Below are positions 6,764-14,999 of a DNA stretch of 41,635 nucleotides, in pieces. The DNA comes from Pseudarthrobacter albicanus (GTDB lineage Bacteria > Actinomycetota > Actinomycetes > Actinomycetales > Micrococcaceae). A program made the translations under genes and the position numbers. Each line of letters begins with the position of its first letter. Positions within the stretch are counted from its first letter, which is position 1. The notes under the pieces are model-generated. The model was given only the letters and a program-made list of their open reading frames with translations, had not been told where the DNA came from and ran no database searches. The stretch spans positions 1 through 41,635 of the forward strand of contig NZ_JAGPOT010000072.1 of the NCBI RefSeq assembly GCF_018224015.1. The letters run 5' to 3'.

Positions 6764-7525
6764 ATGCCAAGGACAGCGGAGCATCGTGCCGTGGCCGACG
6801 TGGCAGCGGCAATGGCAGCGTTTTTTGTGCCCGGAATCTGGATCTCGGACCTGACCATTCCCGACGTCGGCCCGCGTGCCTTGGCGCTTGCCGCCGGCGC
6901 CGCCGTGGCCGGCCGAGCGGCCGCCTCCATTCTTCGACGCAACCCTCGGCTGTCCACCCCCGCGGACCGCGTCACGCTGCTCAGGGCCGTACTGACAGCG
7001 TGTTGCGCCACGGTAGTCGTGGCCGACCTCTTCGCAGGGTCCGGTCCCGGTGTGCTCCTCGTCCTTCTCGGCACAACTGCACTTTTGCTCGACGCCGTGG
7101 ACGGCCGCGTGGCCCGGTCCACGGGCACCGCGTCTGCCGCAGGTTCACGCCTGGATACGGATACCGACGGCGCGCTCGTGTTGGTGCTCTCGTGTGCAGC
7201 GGCCGCGGCGTTCGGACCCTGGACCCTCTGCACCGGGCTGATGTACTACGCGTTTCTCGCCGGCGGCTGGTTCAGGCCGTCCCTGAGGGAACCCCTGCCA
7301 CCCAGTAGTGCCCGCAAGGTCATCGGGGCCGTCCAGCCCTCAGCGTTGTTGTTCGCCCTGGCCCCCGGGGTCCCGCCCGCTCTTGGCGCGGTGGCGGCCG
7401 GCCTGGCCCTCGTGTTGCTCGTCGCGTCGTTCGGCCGGGACGTCGTCGAGCTGGAGCGCCTCCGCCGAAGGCCCCCGTCGGGTGTCGCCGCAGGGCCGGG
7501 CGCCGCCGAAGCCGCCCGAATGTGA
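6764..7525 (+). CDS. CDP-alcohol phosphatidyltransferase family protein
   Basis: The signature D-x2-DG-x2-AR-x8-G-x3-D-x3-D is met exactly by LDAVDGRVAR...G...D...D around residues 109-133 of the longer frame. These aspartates bind the divalent metals that activate the CDP-linked donor. The rest is hydrophobic with about six membrane segments. Family members transfer a phosphatidyl or phosphoalcohol group to glycerol phosphate, inositol phosphate, serine or similar acceptors; the acceptor is not predictable here. The start could be ATG 6746 or ATG 6764; the second follows GGGCGGGGTGG and was chosen. A TAGCAT hexamer at 6741-6746 may be the -10 box. The Arg-rich tail is probably cytoplasmic. 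Confidence 0.85.
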   Translation: MPRTAEHRAVADVAAAMAAFFVPGIWISDLTIPDVGPRALALAAGAAVAGRAAASILRRNPRLSTPADRVTLLRAVLTACCATVVVADLFAGSGPGVLLVLLGTTALLLDAVDGRVARSTGTASAAGSRLDTDTDGALVLVLSCAAAAAFGPWTLCTGLMYYAFLAGGWFRPSLREPLPPSSARKVIGAVQPSALLFALAPGVPPALGAVAAGLALVLLVASFGRDVVELERLRRRPPSGVAAGPGAAEAARM

Positions 7526-7551
7526 GCCTGCCGGCCGGCAGGTGCCCGGCT

Positions 7552-9042
7552 TCAGCGCTCGCGGACAGGTGAGGGCCTGGGCGCCAGGTTTCTGGTGGCG
7601 GGGCCCTGGATGACGGCGCCGTCGGTGGAAAACCGGGAGCCGTGGCAGGGGCAGTCCCACGTCACGTCGGCAGCGTTGAACTCGACGGTGCAGCCCAGAT
7701 GCGTGCAAATAGCCGAGTAGGCCCGGAGGCGCCCGGCCCGCTCGGCATAGACTGCAACCTTTTCTCCGTCCAGTTCGACGACGGCCCCCTCGCCCGGGGC
7801 GGGCATGGCGTTTACCGCCCTCGCGAAGCTCCGCTCCACGGAGGGTGCCGCGGTGCTGACCGGGCTGGCACGGAGGCTGTCGAACAAGCGCGCCCATGGG
7901 TTTTCCCGGCCGCACAGGGCGTCGGCGAGGATCAGGGCACCGGCGGTGCCGTTGCTCAGGCCCCATTTCCGCAGGCCGGTGATCACATGGATGTGGGCGG
8001 CCGACGGCGGCATGCGCCCCACGAAGGGCAGCCCGTCAACGGGGATGCCGTCCTGCGTGGACCAGCGGAAGACGGATTCGCCGGCGCCCAGCCGGTCACG
8101 GGAAAACGCCGCGAGCCGGCGGTAGCGCCCGGCGGAGTCGACGGTCTCCTCCGCCGGGTGCCCTTCGCCGCCGGCCAGCACGTAAGCGGCGCCGTCGACC
8201 TCGATCGCCAGGATCGAGCGCATCGGCTCGTCGACGCTGATATACGTTCCTTCCAGCGGCGCGGAGCCGGCGCGGCTGGCGACGAGATAGGAACGGTGCA
8301 GGACGGACCGCCGGTCGAAAAATCCGCCGTCGCCGAACGGCACATTCGTGGCCACGATGGCATCACGCGCCCGGACCGAGCCCCGCTCGGTCTCGACGAT
8401 GACCGGCGGGCCGTCGCGGAGTGCCACAGCCCGGGACTCCTCGAACACAAAGCTGCCCGCGCCGTCGACCGCGCGGGCGAGGCCCTGCAGGTACTTCACG
8501 GCGTGGAGCTGTGCCTGGTCATCGAAGCGGACGGCGCCCTTGACCGCAAAGGGCAGCGGCACGTCCGTTGTGAAGACGGAGGGAAGGCCGAGCCTGGCGG
8601 CCAGGGCCGCTTCGTCCCGGACCAGGGCAAGGGCCTCGTCGGTTTCGGCGTAGGTGTAGTTGGCCACACGGCGGAAATCGCAGTCGATTCCCTCCTCGGC
8701 CACGACGCGCGCGATGTGTTCGACGGCGGCCTGGTTCGCGTGGCCGTAGCCGCGGGCAGTGTCCTGACCATGGCGGGCAGCCAGCGCGGTGTACGCCAGA
8801 CGGTGCAGGGACGTGACCTTGCCGGTGGTGTGCCCGGTGACTCCGGTGCCGACGCGCGCCGCCTCAAGCACTGCGACGCTGTGGCCGGCCCGTTTAAGGG
8901 CGAGCGCTGCGGTCAGGCCCGCAATGCCGCCGCCAATCACCGCCGTGTCGACCTCAATCCCGCCGGCGAGCGGGGGATAACCGGTGGCCCCGGCGGTGGC
9001 GACCCACAGGGAAACCGGTTTTCCTTCGAAGCGCTCACTCAT
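7552..9042 (-). CDS. FAD-dependent oxidoreductase with C-terminal Rieske [2Fe-2S] domain
   Basis: The ATG at 9042 is preceded by GAAAGG. The 496-residue protein has an N-terminal dinucleotide fold (DTAVIGGGIAGLTAALALKR, residues about 32-51) of the DAO/glycine-oxidase type, with GHTTGKVTSLH in the FAD-contacting region and SVFRWSTQDGIPVDGLPFVG near the end of the FAD domain. The last 100 residues form a Rieske domain with CTHLGC and CPCHGSRF supplying two Cys and two His. The architecture matches the B. subtilis YhfW type. No signal peptide, so probably cytoplasmic; the substrate is unknown. It converges on the CDP-alcohol transferase with 26 bases between. Confidence 0.93.
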   Translation of the reverse strand: MSERFEGKPVSLWVATAGATGYPPLAGGIEVDTAVIGGGIAGLTAALALKRAGHSVAVLEAARVGTGVTGHTTGKVTSLHRLAYTALAARHGQDTARGYGHANQAAVEHIARVVAEEGIDCDFRRVANYTYAETDEALALVRDEAALAARLGLPSVFTTDVPLPFAVKGAVRFDDQAQLHAVKYLQGLARAVDGAGSFVFEESRAVALRDGPPVIVETERGSVRARDAIVATNVPFGDGGFFDRRSVLHRSYLVASRAGSAPLEGTYISVDEPMRSILAIEVDGAAYVLAGGEGHPAEETVDSAGRYRRLAAFSRDRLGAGESVFRWSTQDGIPVDGLPFVGRMPPSAAHIHVITGLRKWGLSNGTAGALILADALCGRENPWARLFDSLRASPVSTAAPSVERSFARAVNAMPAPGEGAVVELDGEKVAVYAERAGRLRAYSAICTHLGCTVEFNAADVTWDCPCHGSRFSTDGAVIQGPATRNLAPRPSPVRER

Positions 9043-9237
9043 GGCGATGCCTTTCGACCAGCATGCATCCGAGTCCCGAATCTGCGTGCTTTACCCAGTG
9101 AAGATGGTCGGAATGTAGCACCGTTCAGAATGCATGCCTAGAGGCGGGCGGGCAGCGGAGAGTCCTGGGCCGGCGGGTAGCCGCACCTCTGCCCACGGCG
9201 TAGACTCGAGCAAATTTCCACGATGAAGGCCTTTCCC

Positions 9238-9825
9238 ATGAACAAGAACCGGCTGGAGGCATTCAGCGACGGCGTGCTGGCCATCATCATCACCATCATG
9301 GTGCTCGAGCTCCATGTGCCCGCAGAGCCCAGCTGGCGTGCGCTGCTCGAGGAACTCCCGACGTTCTTCAGCTACCTGCTGAGCTTCATCTTTGTCGGGA
9401 TCTATTGGAACAACCATCACCATATGCTGCACCTGGCCGGCAGGATCAACGGCGGGGTCCTCTGGGCAAACCTGCATCTGTTGTTCTGGCTGTCGCTGTT
9501 CCCTTTCACCACGCGCTGGCTGAACGCCGGCCTGGAGGAGATCCCCGTCCTGGTCTACGGGCTGAATCTGCTCCTCGCCGCCATCGCCTTCTACATCCTG
9601 AAGTCGGCCCTGATCGGCCGGCAGGGAAGGAACGGCCCCCTGGACGTGGCCATGGGCCGGGACTGGAAGGGAAAGGGATCCCCCATCCTCTATGTCCTGG
9701 GCATGGGGCTCAGCCTCGTGAATCCGGTCCTGGGGCTCGTGGTCTACTGCGGGGTTGCCGCCATCTGGCTCATTCCGGACCGGCGCGTCGAGCGGTTCCT
9801 CGCGGCCGCCGAACACGACGGCTGA
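9238..9825 (+). CDS. TMEM175/DUF1211 family potassium channel-like membrane protein
   Basis: The protein (195 residues from ATG 9238) starts MNKNRLEAFSDGVLAIIITIMVLEL, carrying the RxxxFSDG signature of the TMEM175 family within the first helix. Six membrane segments follow, including FFSYLLSFIFVGIYWNNHHHML and LHLLFWLSLFPFTTRW. Bacterial members form tetrameric potassium-permeable channels of one six-helix unit each, which fits this length. GAAGG at 9225-9229 gives proper spacing for 9238, not for the in-frame ATG at 9223. It is divergent from the FAD-Rieske gene; about 195 bases between contain no other gene. No regulatory domain is fused. Confidence 0.9.
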   Translation: MNKNRLEAFSDGVLAIIITIMVLELHVPAEPSWRALLEELPTFFSYLLSFIFVGIYWNNHHHMLHLAGRINGGVLWANLHLLFWLSLFPFTTRWLNAGLEEIPVLVYGLNLLLAAIAFYILKSALIGRQGRNGPLDVAMGRDWKGKGSPILYVLGMGLSLVNPVLGLVVYCGVAAIWLIPDRRVERFLAAAEHDG

Positions 9826-9883
9826 CCTCCAGGCCACGTGGCGCCGCATTCATCAACTGCTGCCGCGCCGGGGCAGGCGTTCG

Positions 9884-10229
9884 TCAACGCCGGGCGCGCG
9901 CCGCCAGCGCGCTGTCCAGAAATTCCAGAATGGCCGGGGTGGGCGTTTTGATATTCGCCGCGTACTGGCTGTGCCTTCCCAGATAGCTCCTGTTGCACGG
10001 GCAGACCGGGACGCTCACGAGGCCGGCGGCCACCGTCTCATCAAGCGCCCGGGCCGCCAGCCGGCCGGCAAGTCCCTGCCCGCCGTGCTCTTTGTCGATG
10101 ACCGTGTGGGTAGAAAATCCGCCGGGAATCTTCGTCGTCGACATAGGCCGCCCGGCCGATGACGGTGTCGCCGTCGAGCACTTCGAAGCGGCTGCGCTCG
10201 GGGTTGTTGCGGATGCTGATCGTGGTCAA
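9884..10229 (-). pseudogene. Small GNAT-type N-acetyltransferase gene with a +1 frameshift
   Basis: Two overlapping minus-strand frames together form one small GNAT of the YidJ/Gcn5-like single-domain type. The first begins with TTG at 10229 (MTTISIRNNPERSRFEVLDGDTVIG, ending DEDSRRIFY); the second supplies HTVIDKEHGGQGLAGRLAARAL and VPVCPCNRSYLGRHSQY, containing the acetyl-CoA loop GGQGLAG. Removing one G from the GGG at 10108-10110 joins them as RIFYHTVIDKEHGGQG. The rest of the gene is undamaged, so this is either a recent mutation or a base-calling error. A 15-residue extension beyond the usual end reads PAILEFLDSALAARARR. If the read is correct, the product lacks the cofactor site and is inactive. 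Confidence 0.75.
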
Positions 10230-10286
10230 GGTTGTCTCGAATCTCTCCGGGCAGGCGTTCCGTGGCCGGGGTTCAGTGGCCGGGGT

Positions 10287-11276
10287 TCAGTGCCGGGGGC
10301 GCAGGCGGGCGTTCGGGAGTGCCGGGGCCGGCAGCGGTCCCGGGCCGCCGGCGGGGAAGGTGCCGAACCGTGGGCCCCGGCTGACGGGGTCGGGAGGGCC
10401 TTCAGCGCCGATCTCGGCCTGCCATTGGGCCCGGTATCCGACGATTTCTTCGTGGGTCCTGCCGACGAAATTCCACCACATGACGATTTGTTCGCCCAGG
10501 GGCTCCCCGCCGATCAGGAGTACGCGCAGCTGTTCGCTGCCGGCTGTCAGCGTCAGGGAAGGCCGCCCGGCGGGCAGGAACGCGAGGTGGTCCTTGGCGA
10601 CGGACTGTCCGTCCAGGACCAGGGTTCCCGTGTCCACCAGCACGCCGTGTTCAAAGGACGGCTCGGTGTCGAGGGTCAGCTCCGTCCCCGGCGCCTGGAT
10701 GATCTCCGCGCCGAGCAGGGCGGTGTGGGTGGTGACAGGCGAGGTGGAACCGGCGAGGGAGCCCAGAAAGACCCGCATCGTCCAGCCCTCTCCTGTGAGC
10801 GCTTCCGGGCGGTAGTGCTCGAAGGCGGGTTCCATGTGGCGGGCACGCTCCGGCAGCGCAATCCACAGCTGGGCACCATGGAGGACATCGGTGTCCGGAG
10901 TGGAGAATTCGGAATGGCTGATTCCGCGGCCTGCCGTCATCAGGTTGACTTCGCCGGGCCGCACCGCAGCATGGAAACCGGCGGAATCCTGATGCTCGAT
11001 CTCCCCGGTGAACAGCCAGCTGACCGTCTGCAGGCCGGTGTGCGGATGGCGGGGGACCTGCATTCCGCCGGAATCGCCCACGCGGTCCGGGCCGTAATGG
11101 TCCAGGAAGCACCAGGCGCCGATCAGGCTGCGCTGGCGCTGCGGAAGGGTGCGCCGCACATCCATCGCCCGGGGGCCGCCCAGCGGGACCTGCCGTGGGA
11201 CCAGTATTTCCACGCCGGCTGAACTGCCGGCGGCCTCGCAGAGAATTTCCCGGGGGGCGACTTCGGTATTGCTCAT
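10287..11276 (-). CDS. Pirin family protein
   Basis: The 329-residue protein has the bicupin architecture of pirins. The N-terminal cupin includes FLDHYGPDRV, PRHPHTGLQTVSWLFTGEIEHQDS (metal-binding His pair) and LMTAGRGISHSEFS (third His and Glu). The C-terminal cupin follows from about residue 180. Bacterial pirins bind iron or another metal and in some cases oxidise flavonols or act as redox-responsive partners; the role here is unknown. The ATG lacks a ribosome-binding site but has TAGGCT exactly six bases upstream, suggesting a leaderless transcript. The last coding bases carry a 14-bp tandem duplication that includes the stop codon. Divergent from the alpha/beta hydrolase. Confidence 0.93.
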   Translation of the reverse strand: MSNTEVAPREILCEAAGSSAGVEILVPRQVPLGGPRAMDVRRTLPQRQRSLIGAWCFLDHYGPDRVGDSGGMQVPRHPHTGLQTVSWLFTGEIEHQDSAGFHAAVRPGEVNLMTAGRGISHSEFSTPDTDVLHGAQLWIALPERARHMEPAFEHYRPEALTGEGWTMRVFLGSLAGSTSPVTTHTALLGAEIIQAPGTELTLDTEPSFEHGVLVDTGTLVLDGQSVAKDHLAFLPAGRPSLTLTAGSEQLRVLLIGGEPLGEQIVMWWNFVGRTHEEIVGYRAQWQAEIGAEGPPDPVSRGPRFGTFPAGGPGPLPAPALPNARLRPRH

Positions 11277-11282
11277 GAGGAC

Positions 11283-11288
11283 AGCCTA
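11283..11288 (-). promoter_or_regulatory. -10 element of a probable leaderless promoter for the pirin gene
   Basis: TAGGCT, six bases (gtcctc), then ATG on the minus strand. Apart from one base this matches the FetB-like gene's arrangement across 16 positions. Confidence 0.5.
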
Positions 11289-11378
11289 GTGCCGCCGGGG
11301 ACGGCCGTCCCGGTTCCCACCGTGCCGTCGTCGTGGCAATGTCCCGACGACGAGTGGGTCACCCGGCATCATGGACTC

Positions 11379-12047
11379 ATGCCCGTTCCCGAATCCCCCA
11401 TCACCATCGCCGTCGGCGGTACCCGGATCTCCGGCGTCTATGCCCGACCCGACAACCCCTTCGCCACCCTCGTCGTCGCCCACGGAGCAGGTTCGGGGAT
11501 GGAACATCCGTTCCTGTCCGGTTTCACCCGGGCCCTGAACGAGGAGTCCGTCGCGACGCTCCGCTTCAACTTTCCGTACCGCGAGGCGGGCAGGAAGTTC
11601 CCGGACCGGCCACCGGCCGCGATCGCGGCCTGGCGGGCTGCCATGGAGGAGGCCGCCTCCCGCTCCAACGGCGAGCCGCTGTGGGCCGCCGGCAAGTCCT
11701 TCGGCGGGCGCATGGCCTCGATGGCCGTGGCCGAGGGCATGCCCGCGGCCGGGCTGGTCTACCTCGGCTACCCTCTCCATCCGCCGGGCAAGCCGGAAAA
11801 GCTCCGCGATGAGCACCTCTACGGCCTGACGCTGCCGATGCTCTTCCTGCAGGGCACTCGCGATCCGTTCGCCACCCCCGAACTGCTTGAGGGCGTGGTG
11901 GCCACGATTGGCCCGTCCGCGACGCTTGAGTGGCGCCAGGGCGGCGGACACACCTTTGAGGTCGCGGGCCTGAAGCGCAGCGCCGAAGAGGTGGGGGCAT
12001 CACTGGCGGGCGCGGTCGCGGCCTTCATGACGGGGCACCGAAGCTGA
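11379..12047 (+). CDS. Alpha/beta hydrolase (KANL3/Tex30-like dienelactone-hydrolase fold)
   Basis: From ATG 11379 the protein has 222 residues. Strand-loop features include VVAHGAGSGMEHPF (oxyanion region), the nucleophile elbow AAGKSFGGRMAS (Ser), the acid in LFLQGTRDPFA (Asp) and the base in GGGHTFEVAG (His), giving a complete triad. The family is cytosolic; substrates are not known. The longer frame to 11289 has unconserved residues and would run into the pirin promoter. No ribosome-binding site is seen at 11379, but CATCAT lies exactly six bases upstream, in keeping with other putative leaderless genes here. Its 3' end overlaps the convergent hypothetical gene by 23 bases. Confidence 0.88.
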   Translation: MPVPESPITIAVGGTRISGVYARPDNPFATLVVAHGAGSGMEHPFLSGFTRALNEESVATLRFNFPYREAGRKFPDRPPAAIAAWRAAMEEAASRSNGEPLWAAGKSFGGRMASMAVAEGMPAAGLVYLGYPLHPPGKPEKLRDEHLYGLTLPMLFLQGTRDPFATPELLEGVVATIGPSATLEWRQGGGHTFEVAGLKRSAEEVGASLAGAVAAFMTGHRS

Positions 12048-12660
12048 GGAGGACGGCCGTGGGTGTCCACCCCGAGGCCGTGTAGCCAGCCACGCCCTGC
12101 GGGTCCACGACTGCGTAAAGGGTGCCGGCGCCGTGCACGCCCGCCTCGTCGGCGAGCGCAGCCACAACCGCTGCCCCCAGGTGATCGGCGTCGTCCGGAC
12201 TCTGCGTGCGGACTCCCCCGATCACGGCCAGGCCCTCCTGGATACTGATCCGGCCGCTGGCGACCGGATGGTCGAAGACCGAAATCTCGACAACGTCGTA
12301 CAGCTCCAGGGGCGCCTCGGCGAGCTGGGCATCCTCGGGCAATGCCGGCACGGTGTCCAGATCATCCGTCCGGGCGGCGAGCAGGGCTGCCTCTCCGACG
12401 ACGGCCAGGCCGCGGGCCCCGGCATACTCCCGCGCCTGCCCGGGCTCGGTGGTTGCCAGCGTCAGGACGGCACCGGGTTGCTTGAGGACCATTGCGGCCA
12501 CGTGGTCGACGCCGGTTCCCGGCCACGCGAGGATGTATTCTGCCTGGGATTCCACGTCCTGTACGGCCACGACGCCGTTCCCCTCGACCGCCGACGTCCG
12601 GCCCTGGACGGCGAGCCATCCGGCGGCCCATCCGGGAAGAGCGTCCTGCCATTCAGCCAT
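12025..12660 (-). CDS. Hypothetical protein, 211 aa, possibly GNAT-related
   Basis: The start is well supported by AAAGGAG six bases before the ATG. The protein begins MAEWQDALPGWAAGWLAVQG, has an acidic, Ala/Val-rich body with no membrane segment or signal, and ends GTLYAVVDPQGVAGYTASGWTPTAVLLSF. That end resembles the last strand-helix-strand of acetyltransferases, where a residue pair such as GY/LY precedes the GW/GF turn, but I see no clear acetyl-CoA P-loop (QxxGxG/A). I therefore do not assign activity. It lies downstream of the MFS gene on the same strand (27 bases), so the two may share a transcript and the protein may act on the same compound. Confidence 0.7.
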   Translation of the reverse strand: MAEWQDALPGWAAGWLAVQGRTSAVEGNGVVAVQDVESQAEYILAWPGTGVDHVAAMVLKQPGAVLTLATTEPGQAREYAGARGLAVVGEAALLAARTDDLDTVPALPEDAQLAEAPLELYDVVEISVFDHPVASGRISIQEGLAVIGGVRTQSPDDADHLGAAVVAALADEAGVHGAGTLYAVVDPQGVAGYTASGWTPTAVLLSFGAPS

Positions 12661-12687
12661 GGTGTGTTCTCCTTTGATTCGCCTGGT

Positions 12688-13962
12688 TCAGGGAAGCGGT
12701 GTGCCTTCCGGCCGGGAAGCGCCCCGGCCGTAGGTCCGGACCAGCGTCAGCGTCGTGATGGCTATCAGTACCATCATGACGCCGCCGAACATCACGACGG
12801 CCGGGACCAGCGGGATGGTCTGCATGATCAGCCCCAACAGTACGACGGGCAGCGCCATGCCGATATACCCGACGAGGAAGAGCCCGGCCAGCGCCTCTCC
12901 ACGGGTGTCCGCAGCCGCAATTGTGATCACGGTTCCGATCGCGGATTTAAACGTGACGCCGACGCCCGCCCCGGCAACAATTCCGCCGGCGATCAGCAGC
13001 GGAAGGGAGGACAGGATGATGGCCACGGTGACGAGGACGAGGCCGGCAGCCAGCAGTGCCAGCCCGACGGCGAACTGCGCGGTGCGCGCCCAGCGTGAGG
13101 AGAGAACCTGGAAAGCCGCCGAGGAGGCGAAGACCACGAAGGCCACGGCACCCGCCACCACGTGGGATTTGTTCCCCAGCTGCCCGGCGACAAAGGACGG
13201 GGCCAGTGAGGTGAAGAACCCGAACATGGCGAACCCCACGAAGGCCATCATGGCCGCCGCCGCATACTGTCCGCGCGCAGCCCGGGGAACCACGACCCGC
13301 TGGGGCCGGTAGACCCACGATTCGTCGACGTTCTTGAGGGTTTCGGGGACTGTCACCACGAGCAGCAGCCCGATCAGCAGCAGGAGCGCGAAGGCGACAT
13401 ACGGGGTGTACAGCGGCAGGGGCCCGTATTCGGCCAGGAATCCGGTCAGGAGCGGCCCGAGGCCAAGGCCCCCGATGTTGGCGGCGGTGGAGATGACCTC
13501 CGCGCGCCGGGAGCCCGTGCCGGGGCGCGCTTCGCTGTTGAGTTCGGTCATATGCGCCGTGGCCGTGGCCGTGAGCATCCCGATGCCGAGCCCGCAGATG
13601 AACCGCGCCAGCAGCAGGCCCGGCAGATCGGGCCAGACCATGAAGATCAGCGCTGAAAGGACGTTCAGCAGGACGGCAGGGGCGATGATCCGGCGGCGGC
13701 CGAACCGGTCCGAAATATGGCCTGCCAGGAACAGGCTGGCCACCACCCCGACGGCGTACGCGGCGAAGATGACCGTGATGGTGAACGCGCTGAACCCTTC
13801 CCTCTGCTGGTACAGGACATACAGCGGGGCGGGGGCGGCTGCGAAGGCCATGGTGATCATGAAGACGAAGGTGACGATCCAGAATCCGCGCCCGTGCCGG
13901 CGTTGGTGTGCTTGCTTTGTCGCTGTGGCCGCAGGGGCGGCGGCCGTTGAAGTGTTAATCAT
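12688..13962 (-). CDS. Major facilitator superfamily (MFS) transporter
   Basis: The protein has twelve predicted membrane segments. The loop between helices 2 and 3 has motif A (GHISDRFGRRRI), and the region after helix 4 has LLARFICGLGIGMLTATATAHMTEL, typical of drug and metabolite exporters. Length is 424 residues from ATG 13962; a TTG at 13998 would add 12. GGAGGA abuts the ATG without spacing, so the true start is uncertain. It is divergent from a LysR regulator and shares its short control region, the usual arrangement for an exporter controlled by its neighbour. The substrate is unknown; the co-directional hypothetical gene follows after 27 bases. Confidence 0.9.
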   Translation of the reverse strand: MINTSTAAAPAATATKQAHQRRHGRGFWIVTFVFMITMAFAAAPAPLYVLYQQREGFSAFTITVIFAAYAVGVVASLFLAGHISDRFGRRRIIAPAVLLNVLSALIFMVWPDLPGLLLARFICGLGIGMLTATATAHMTELNSEARPGTGSRRAEVISTAANIGGLGLGPLLTGFLAEYGPLPLYTPYVAFALLLLIGLLLVVTVPETLKNVDESWVYRPQRVVVPRAARGQYAAAAMMAFVGFAMFGFFTSLAPSFVAGQLGNKSHVVAGAVAFVVFASSAAFQVLSSRWARTAQFAVGLALLAAGLVLVTVAIILSSLPLLIAGGIVAGAGVGVTFKSAIGTVITIAAADTRGEALAGLFLVGYIGMALPVVLLGLIMQTIPLVPAVVMFGGVMMVLIAITTLTLVRTYGRGASRPEGTPLP

Positions 13963-14019
13963 TCCTCCAGTATCGGACCCTCCCGAAATCGCGTCCAACG
14001 TTCATTCACGGTCGAATTC

Positions 14020-14034
14020 ATCGCCATCGGCGAT
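14020..14034. promoter_or_regulatory. LysR-type operator (T-N11-A) overlapping the LysR -10 box
   Basis: ATCGCC-ATC-GGCGAT has 6-bp inverted arms and satisfies the T-N11-A core of LysR-type regulator sites. Its last three bases overlap the GATAAT hexamer (14032-14037) of the LysR gene. On the opposite strand TATTAT nearby may serve the MFS gene. One site could therefore both repress lysR and control the exporter. Confidence 0.6.
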
Positions 14035-14037
14035 AAT
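14032..14037 (+). promoter_or_regulatory. -10 element of a probable leaderless promoter for the LysR gene
   Basis: GATAAT is followed by six bases (actttg) and the ATG at 14044, with no Shine-Dalgarno sequence. Confidence 0.5.
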
Positions 14038-14043
14038 ACTTTG

Positions 14044-14991
14044 ATGCAGATTTCCCAGATTGAATACTTCGTGGCGGTTGCGGAGGCTCTCAGTTTCACC
14101 AGGGGCGCCGAGCGCGTCCACATCGTGCAGTCCGCCGTCTCGGCCGGAATCCGGCAGCTGGAACGCGAACTGGGGGCCGAGCTTTTCGTCCGCCACGGAC
14201 GGACCATCCGGCTCGCGCCGGCCGGCGAGGCGCTGCTTCCGCGGGCGCACCGGATCCTGGCGGACATCCAGGCGGCGCGGGACGCCGTCGACGCCGTCCG
14301 CGGGACGGTGCGGGGGACGGTGGCCCTGGGCACGCTCGCCCACGCGGGCTCCATTGACGTGCTCAAGATCCTGCAGGCGGTCCGCCGGGACTACCCGGAC
14401 ATCGTCGTCAAGCTCCGGCAGACCGTGCAGGGAACGCGCAGCAGCCTGGCGGATGTGCGCTCCGGCGCGCTTGACCTGGCGCTGGTGTCCGTATCCGGGG
14501 AGGCCGCGGCAGGGATTGAACTGCACGCGCTGCATGCAGAGGAAATCGCCTTCGTCTGCTCAGACCATCACCGCTTGGCAAAACGGAAACGCGTCGTCCT
14601 TTCAGAGATCGCTGATGAGCGCTTCATTGATTTTCCCGAAGGCTGGGGCAACCGTTCCACCGTGGACGGCGCCTTCACCGCGGCCGGGCTGAACCGGACG
14701 GTCCAGGCCGAGGTCGTTTCCTTCGGCATGGCCCTTGAGCTGGTCAGGCAGGACCTCGGCGTCGCCTTCCTGCCGGAGTCCGCACTGCAGGAGTCCGAAC
14801 TGCAGGAGTCCGCGCTGCAGGACGACGGCGTGCCGGGCCTGTGGACCATCCGCACGCCGCTGGTCTGGCGGATCCAGCTGGCCCGCTCGGCCGAACGGCA
14901 GGCCACGGCGGCCGAACACGTCCTGATCCGCAAGTTCCAGGAAGCCGGACGGCCGGATGCATCCCCGGCCCCGGGAGGGCCCGCTATTTGA
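14044..14991 (+). CDS. LysR-family transcriptional regulator
   Basis: The 315-residue protein starts MQISQIEYFVAVAEALSFTRGAERVHIVQSAVSAGI, a textbook LysR helix-turn-helix, followed by IRQLERELGAELFVRHGRTIRLAPAGEALL and a two-lobed effector-binding domain (PBP2 fold). It should bind the T-N11-A dyad just upstream and control the divergent MFS exporter in response to a small molecule. Near the C-terminus a five-residue unit occurs three times (ESALQ, ESELQ, ESALQ), encoded by three 15-bp tandem repeats (14776-14820); this lies in a loop of the effector domain and looks recent. The start is the ATG at 14044 rather than the TTG one codon earlier. The 3' end faces an ester-cyclase remnant. Confidence 0.92.
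   Translation: MQISQIEYFVAVAEALSFTRGAERVHIVQSAVSAGIRQLERELGAELFVRHGRTIRLAPAGEALLPRAHRILADIQAARDAVDAVRGTVRGTVALGTLAHAGSIDVLKILQAVRRDYPDIVVKLRQTVQGTRSSLADVRSGALDLALVSVSGEAAAGIELHALHAEEIAFVCSDHHRLAKRKRVVLSEIADERFIDFPEGWGNRSTVDGAFTAAGLNRTVQAEVVSFGMALELVRQDLGVAFLPESALQESELQESALQDDGVPGLWTIRTPLVWRIQLARSAERQATAAEHVLIRKFQEAGRPDASPAPGGPAI
14776..14820 (+). repeat. Three in-frame 15-bp tandem repeats within the LysR gene
   Basis: Units at 14776-14790, 14791-14805 and 14806-14820 each encode E-S-[AE]-L-Q and differ by one or two bases. Copy-number change would keep the frame. Confidence 0.85.
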
Positions 14992-14999
14992 CGACGCCG

